From: Limimaricola litoreus
Lineage (GTDB): Bacteria > Pseudomonadota > Alphaproteobacteria > Rhodobacterales > Rhodobacteraceae
Assembly: GCF_024159025.1 (NCBI RefSeq)
Contig: NZ_JAMYXC010000049.1
Location: 1 to 64,000 of the forward strand
DNA length: 64,000 nt
Reading direction: 5' to 3'
In this document: positions 59,956-64,000 of the stretch, in pieces
Layout of the letters: each line of letters starts with the position of its first letter
Position numbering within the stretch: position 1 is the first letter of the stretch
Position numbers and translations under genes: made by a program
Notes under the pieces: generated by a model
Told to the model about the DNA's origin: nothing
The model's database searches: none
Seen by the model: only the letters and a program-made list of their open reading frames with translations

Positions 59956-61167
59956 GTGACCAAGATCAAAGTCGAAAATCCGGTCGTCGAGCTCGACGGC
60001 GACGAGATGACCCGGATCATCTGGGACTTCATCAAGCAGAAGCTGATCCTGCCCTATCTCGACATCGACCTGAAGTATTACGACCTCGGCATCGAGGCGC
60101 GCGACGAGACCGACGACCAGATCACGGTCGACGCGGCCCACGCGATCCAGAAATACGGCGTCGGCGTCAAATGCGCGACGATCACCCCCGACGAGGCCCG
60201 CGTCGAGGAGTTCGGGCTCAAGCGCATGTACCGCTCGCCCAACGGCACGATCCGCAACATCCTCGGCGGCGTCATCTTCCGCGAGCCGATCATCTGCCGC
60301 AACGTGCCGCGCCTCGTTCCGGGCTGGACCCAGCCGATCGTCGTCGGCCGTCACGCCTTTGGCGACCAGTACCGCGCCACCGACTTCCGCTTCCCCGGCA
60401 AGGGCAAGCTGACGATCAAGTTCGTCGGCGAGGATGGCGAGACCATCGAGAAGGAGGTCTTCGACGCGCCCTCCTCCGGCGTCACCATGGCGATGTACAA
60501 CCTCGACGATTCGATCCGCGACTTCGCCCGCGCCTCGATGAACTACGGCCTGACCCGCGGCTGGCCGGTGTACCTGTCGACCAAGAACACGATCCTCAAG
60601 GCCTATGACGGCCGCTTCAAGGATCTGTTCCAGGAGGTCTACGACGCCGAGTTCGCCGAAGACTTCAAGAAGGCCGGCATCACCTACGAGCACCGCCTGA
60701 TCGACGACATGGTCGCGGCGGCGATGAAGTGGTCGGGCGGCTACGTCTGGGCCTGCAAGAACTACGACGGCGACGTGCAGTCCGACACCGTCGCGCAGGG
60801 CTTCGGTAGCTTGGGCCTGATGACCTCGCAGCTGATGACGCCCGATGGCGCCATCGTCGAGGCCGAGGCGGCGCACGGCACCGTGACGCGCCACTACCGC
60901 CAGCACCAGCGCGGCGAGCAGACCTCCACTAACTCGATCGCCTCGATCTATGCCTGGACCGGTGGCCTCAAGCACCGCGCCAAGCTCGACGGCAACGAGC
61001 AGCTCAAGACCTTCGCCGAGACGCTCGAGAAGGTCACCGTGCAGGCGGTCGAGGATGGTCACATGACCAAGGACCTCGCGCTGCTCGTCGGCCCCGATCA
61101 GAAGTGGCTCACCACCATGGGCTTCCTCGAGAAGATCGACGAGTACCTCAACAAGTCGCTCGCCTGA
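59956..61167 (+). CDS. icd: NADP-dependent isocitrate dehydrogenase
   Basis: A 403-residue TCA-cycle enzyme of the eukaryote-like type II (homodimeric) IDH family common in alphaproteobacteria. The start is GTG at 59956, with GGAGG 7-8 bases before it. Hallmarks are [18 protein letters not shown], the substrate loop [13 protein letters not shown], the [16 protein letters not shown] segment, the metal-binding DDMVA and [17 protein letters not shown], and [12 protein letters not shown]. It converts isocitrate to 2-oxoglutarate and CO2, making NADPH. Confidence 0.97.
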   Translation: MTKIKVENPVVELDGDEMTRIIWDFIKQKLILPYLDIDLKYYDLGIEARDETDDQITVDAAHAIQKYGVGVKCATITPDEARVEEFGLKRMYRSPNGTIRNILGGVIFREPIICRNVPRLVPGWTQPIVVGRHAFGDQYRATDFRFPGKGKLTIKFVGEDGETIEKEVFDAPSSGVTMAMYNLDDSIRDFARASMNYGLTRGWPVYLSTKNTILKAYDGRFKDLFQEVYDAEFAEDFKKAGITYEHRLIDDMVAAAMKWSGGYVWACKNYDGDVQSDTVAQGFGSLGLMTSQLMTPDGAIVEAEAAHGTVTRHYRQHQRGEQTSTNSIASIYAWTGGLKHRAKLDGNEQLKTFAETLEKVTVQAVEDGHMTKDLALLVGPDQKWLTTMGFLEKIDEYLNKSLA

Positions 61168-61172
61168 GCGCC

Positions 61173-61514
61173 ATGCGCCTGATGCGCAAGTTCAAGCTGA
61201 TCGCGGCGGCCCTCATCGGGGCCGCCGTTCTCGTACCCGTGGCGCGCGACCGCATGGCGCCCGAGCGGCTGCCCACGGCCGATCACTGCATCTCGCCGCA
61301 GCGCACCAACCAGTGCGACGCCGATCTCGTGGTCCAGTCCGAAACCGGCAAGGGCCGGATCTGGCTGCCGCCCGGCCGCGCCCTGCCGCGCGACGCGCGC
61401 GCGCCGTTTCACGCCTGTGAGATCCCCAACCTGCCCGCCGAACTGCCGCATCGCTTCATTCCCGGCGCCACGGTCTGGGGCTGCGAGCTGCCGCCACGGC
61501 TGCGCGGCGGCTGA
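61173..61514 (+). CDS. Hypothetical secreted or anchored protein
   Basis: About 113 residues from ATG 61173, 5 bases after the icd stop. A short hydrophobic N-terminus follows basic residues (MRLMRKFKLIAAALIGAAVLVPVA), a signal peptide or anchor. The rest has four cysteines (DHCIS, NQCDA, HACEI, WGCEL) that could form two disulfides in the periplasm. No known family is recognised. Confidence 0.6.
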   Translation: MRLMRKFKLIAAALIGAAVLVPVARDRMAPERLPTADHCISPQRTNQCDADLVVQSETGKGRIWLPPGRALPRDARAPFHACEIPNLPAELPHRFIPGATVWGCELPPRLRGG

Positions 61515-61554
61515 GGCGCTGGACAGGTCAGGCATCCTGCCCTAAGTGGCGGCC

Positions 61555-62166
61555 ATGCGCAGCACCTCCACCCCCACCCGCCACTCCGCCCTCGAGGATC
61601 TCCAAGGCCTCGGCATCGGCATCTTCGCCTGCAGCCTCGGCCTTCACGTGCTCACCCATGTCGGGCTGATCACCGGGCAGACGGCGGGGGTGGCGGTGAT
61701 CATCTCCTATCTCACCGGGTGGTCCTTCGGCGCGGTGTTTTTCGTGGTGAACCTGCCGTTCTACTGGCTGGCCTGGGTCCGGCTTGGGCCGGAGTTCACG
61801 GTCAAATCGGTGATCTCGGTGACGCTTCTGTCGCTGGTGACCGAGGCCCTGCCCGGCCAGTTCACCATCGCGCATCTCGATCCCTGGCTCGGCGCGGTGA
61901 TCTTCGGCGTTCTGGTCGGTCTCGGTCTCCTGGGCATGTTTCGCCACAACGGCAGCCTCGGCGGCCTGGGCATCGTGGCGCTGATCGTGCAGGACCGCTA
62001 CGGCTTTCGCGCGGGCTACGTGCAGCTCGCGGCGGATGCGGTGATCTTCACGACCGCGCTGGCGCTGTTTGACCTGCCTGTCGTTCTGTGGTCGCTTCTG
62101 GGCGCCGCGATCCTCAACATGGTGATCGCCTTCAACCATCGCCGCGACCGCTACATCGCCACCTGA
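61555..62166 (+). CDS. YitT-family membrane protein
   Basis: A 203-residue protein with five or six membrane helices. The pattern fits the YitT/DUF161 family: GIGIFACSLGLHVLTHVGLITGQTAGVAVIISYLTGWSFGAVFFVVNLPFYWLAW and LGAVIFGVLVGLGLLGMFRHNGSLGGLGIVAL. The family is widespread with no agreed substrate. It is followed by an SMR transporter after 11 bp. Confidence 0.82.
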   Translation: MRSTSTPTRHSALEDLQGLGIGIFACSLGLHVLTHVGLITGQTAGVAVIISYLTGWSFGAVFFVVNLPFYWLAWVRLGPEFTVKSVISVTLLSLVTEALPGQFTIAHLDPWLGAVIFGVLVGLGLLGMFRHNGSLGGLGIVALIVQDRYGFRAGYVQLAADAVIFTTALALFDLPVVLWSLLGAAILNMVIAFNHRRDRYIAT

Positions 62167-62177
62167 GGTGCCGCGTC

Positions 62178-62507
62178 ATGCCCTGGATCGTCCTGTTCTT
62201 CGCCATCCTCTGCGAAACCATCGGCACCACCGCGCTCCATGCCAGCCAGCAGTTCACCCGGCTTGGCCCCTCGCTGGTCGCGGTGCTGGGCTACTGCCTG
62301 TCGTTCTACCTGCTGTCGATGGCGCTGCGCGAGATACCCGTAGGCATCGCCTATGCGATCTGGGCGGGGCTCGGGATCGTGCTCATCGCCGCGATCGGCT
62401 GGAGCCTGTTCGGCCAGAAGCTCGACGCGGCGGCGCTCGTCGGCATGTCGCTGATCCTGTCGGGCATCGTGGTGATCAACGTCTTCTCGGGCGCCAAGCC
62501 GCACTGA
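62178..62507 (+). CDS. Small multidrug resistance (SMR) family transporter
   Basis: A 109-residue four-helix protein with the SMR hallmark Glu in the first helix (WIVLFFAILCETIGTTAL), followed by YCLSFYLLSMALREIPVGIAYAIWAGLGIVLIAAIGWSLFGQKLDAAALVGMSLILSGIVVINVFS. It is a dual-topology or homodimeric proton antiporter of the EmrE/SugE type; the substrate is unknown. It is likely co-transcribed with the YitT gene. Confidence 0.9.
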   Translation: MPWIVLFFAILCETIGTTALHASQQFTRLGPSLVAVLGYCLSFYLLSMALREIPVGIAYAIWAGLGIVLIAAIGWSLFGQKLDAAALVGMSLILSGIVVINVFSGAKPH

Positions 62508-62625
62508 CAGCCGCGCGCTGAGCGCTGAGCGCAAACCCGCCCTGACGCCGCATCGCGGCGACAAGACTAGCCATGGCGGCGTTTTTGCTGTAGAGGCGCG
62601 CTGACCCCTGAAAGAGTGAATTGAA

Positions 62626-64000
62626 TGGATATCCGCAACATCGCGATCATCGCGCACGTTGACCATGGCAAGACGACGCTGGTGGACGAGCTGCTGAAAC
62701 AGTCCGGCGCCTTCCGCGAGAACCAGGCCGTGTCCGAGCGCGCCATGGACAGCAACGACATCGAGCGCGAGCGCGGGATCACCATCCTCGCCAAGGCGAC
62801 CTCCGTCGAGTGGGGCAACACCCGCATCAACATCGTCGACACCCCCGGTCACGCCGACTTCGGCGGTGAGGTCGAGCGGATCCTGTCGATGGTCGATGGC
62901 GTGGTGCTGCTGGTCGATGCCGCAGAAGGCCCGATGCCGCAGACCAAGTTCGTGACCTCCAAGGCGCTCGCTCTGGGTCTCAAGCCGATCGTGGTGCTCA
63001 ACAAGGTTGACAAGCCCGACGCCGAGCCCGACCGCGCGCTCGACGAATGCTTCGACCTCTTCGCCAACCTCGACGCCGACGAAGAGCAGCTCGATTTCCC
63101 GGCGATGTATGCCTCGGGCCGCTCCGGCTGGGCCGACATGGAGCTCGACGGGCCGCGCAAGGACCTGACCGCGCTGTTTGACCTGATCGTCAAGCACGTG
63201 CCCGCGCCCAAGCAGCAGGCCGCCAAGTCCGAGCCGTTCCGCATGCTGGCCACCACGCTGTCGGCCGACCCCTTCCTGGGCCGCATCCTGACGGGCCGGG
63301 TCGAGAGCGGCACGCTGCGCGCCAACGAGACCGTCAAGGCGCTCTCGCGCAAGGGCGACAAGATCGAGCAGTTCCGCGTCTCCAAGATCCTCGCCTTCCG
63401 CGGCCTCGGCCAGCAGCCTATCGAAGCCGCCGAAGCCGGTGACATCGTGACCCTCGCGGGCATGTCCAAGGCCACCGTGGCCGACACGATCTGCGACCTG
63501 TCGGTCGAGGAGCCGATCCCGGCCCAGCCGATCGACCCGCCGACCATCACCGTGACCTTCGGCATCAACGACAGCCCGCTCGCCGGCCGCGACGGCAAGA
63601 AGGTGCAGTCGCGCGTGATCCGCGAGCGCCTGATGAAAGAGGCCGAATCGAACGTCGCGATCCGCATCGACGACACGCCGGGCGGCGACGCCTTCGAAGT
63701 GTCGGGCCGGGGCGAACTCCAGATGGGCGTGCTGATCGAGAACATGCGCCGCGAGGGCTTCGAGCTGTCGATCTCGCGTCCGCAGGTGATCTTCAAGGAA
63801 GAGGACGGCGTCCGCATGGAGCCGGTCGAGGAAGTCACCATCGACGTCGATGACGAATACACCGGCGCCGTGGTCGAAAAGCTCACCGGCGCGCGCAAGG
63901 GCGATCTCGTCGAGATGAAGCCCGCCGGCGCCGGCAAGACCCGGATCATCGCGCATGTCCCCTCGCGCGGCCTGATCGGCTATCACGGCGAATTCCTGAC
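62626..64000 (+). CDS. typA: TypA/BipA ribosome-associated GTPase, 3' end outside the window
   Basis: The frame starts at ATG 62626 and runs off the right edge with 458 codons present. G1 is AHVDHGKTT, G2 is RGITI, G3 is DTPGHADFGGEVERIL, and G4 is NKVDKP. The fold continues into an EF-G-like domain III and V (VKALSRKGDKIEQFRVSK, TVTFGINDSPLAGRDG, RGELQMGVLIENMRREGFELSISRPQV). These are TypA/BipA markers. It is a translational GTPase that helps 50S subunit assembly at low temperature. Confidence 0.96.

Noticed and set aside
62151-63986. 611-codon minus-strand frame opposite typA and the SMR gene
   Set aside because: Antisense shadow of typA.

Overview
The window is GC-rich alphaproteobacterial DNA, most likely from the Rhodobacteraceae/Paracoccaceae (Roseobacter-group type). 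Family recognition supports this: an isc-suf operon led by a cysteine-poor IscR with an Irr-type palindrome upstream, an icd/typA block, an EnvZ-like kinase start, and insertion sequences typical of that family. Two blocks look like conserved chromosome: positions 1-1340 (EnvZ-like kinase start, MBL hydrolase, tRNA-Asn) and about 49,590-64,000 (tRNA-Arg, Fe-S assembly operon, small housekeeping genes, icd, YitT-like and SMR membrane proteins, typA).

Between them lies a genomic island of about 43.7 kb. It is inserted in the 3' end of tRNA-Asn and bounded by a 19-bp direct repeat (1322-1340 and 45035-45053). A tyrosine integrase gene sits next to the tRNA but carries an in-frame amber codon. 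Octamers CTGGCACA, phased at exactly 12 bp, lie near both ends and look like integrase arm sites. From left to right the island holds: three small helical proteins, two of them clearly paralogous; a broken second integrase; nested IS5/IS3/IS66 elements; a 9.6-kb segment between two inverted integrase copies, holding a methyltransferase, AraC regulator, dioxygenase-like protein, broken ferric-reductase-like gene, dienelactone hydrolase and a cobalamin-riboswitch-controlled ABC transporter; and a long series of regulator plus oxidoreductase modules (LysR, WYL, AraC, AcoR-like and TetR regulators paired with SDR, GST, LLM, MDR, FAD and pirin proteins). One module pairs a large OYE-type flavin oxidoreductase with a non-pyrrolysine MttB-family methyltransferase.

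Between the right attachment site and tRNA-Arg there is a second accessory patch: an IS5 copy, an IS256 remnant, a periplasmic PQQ sugar dehydrogenase with its cytochrome c, and a 469-bp internally deleted IS5 derivative.

The most unusual signal is a 33-37 bp hairpin micro-insertion with a nearly invariant core (CCGCYRTCGGTCCGAGG). It is found once in each of three unrelated transposases (IS3, IS5 and IS256 families). In two of them it appears to add 12 in-frame codons, encoding a short peptide with the core A-(I/V)-G-P-R. Many island genes are decayed: premature stops that replace Trp codons, one-base frameshifts, poly-C tracts and IS interruptions. The island therefore appears old and no longer self-mobile, while several regulator/enzyme modules remain intact.
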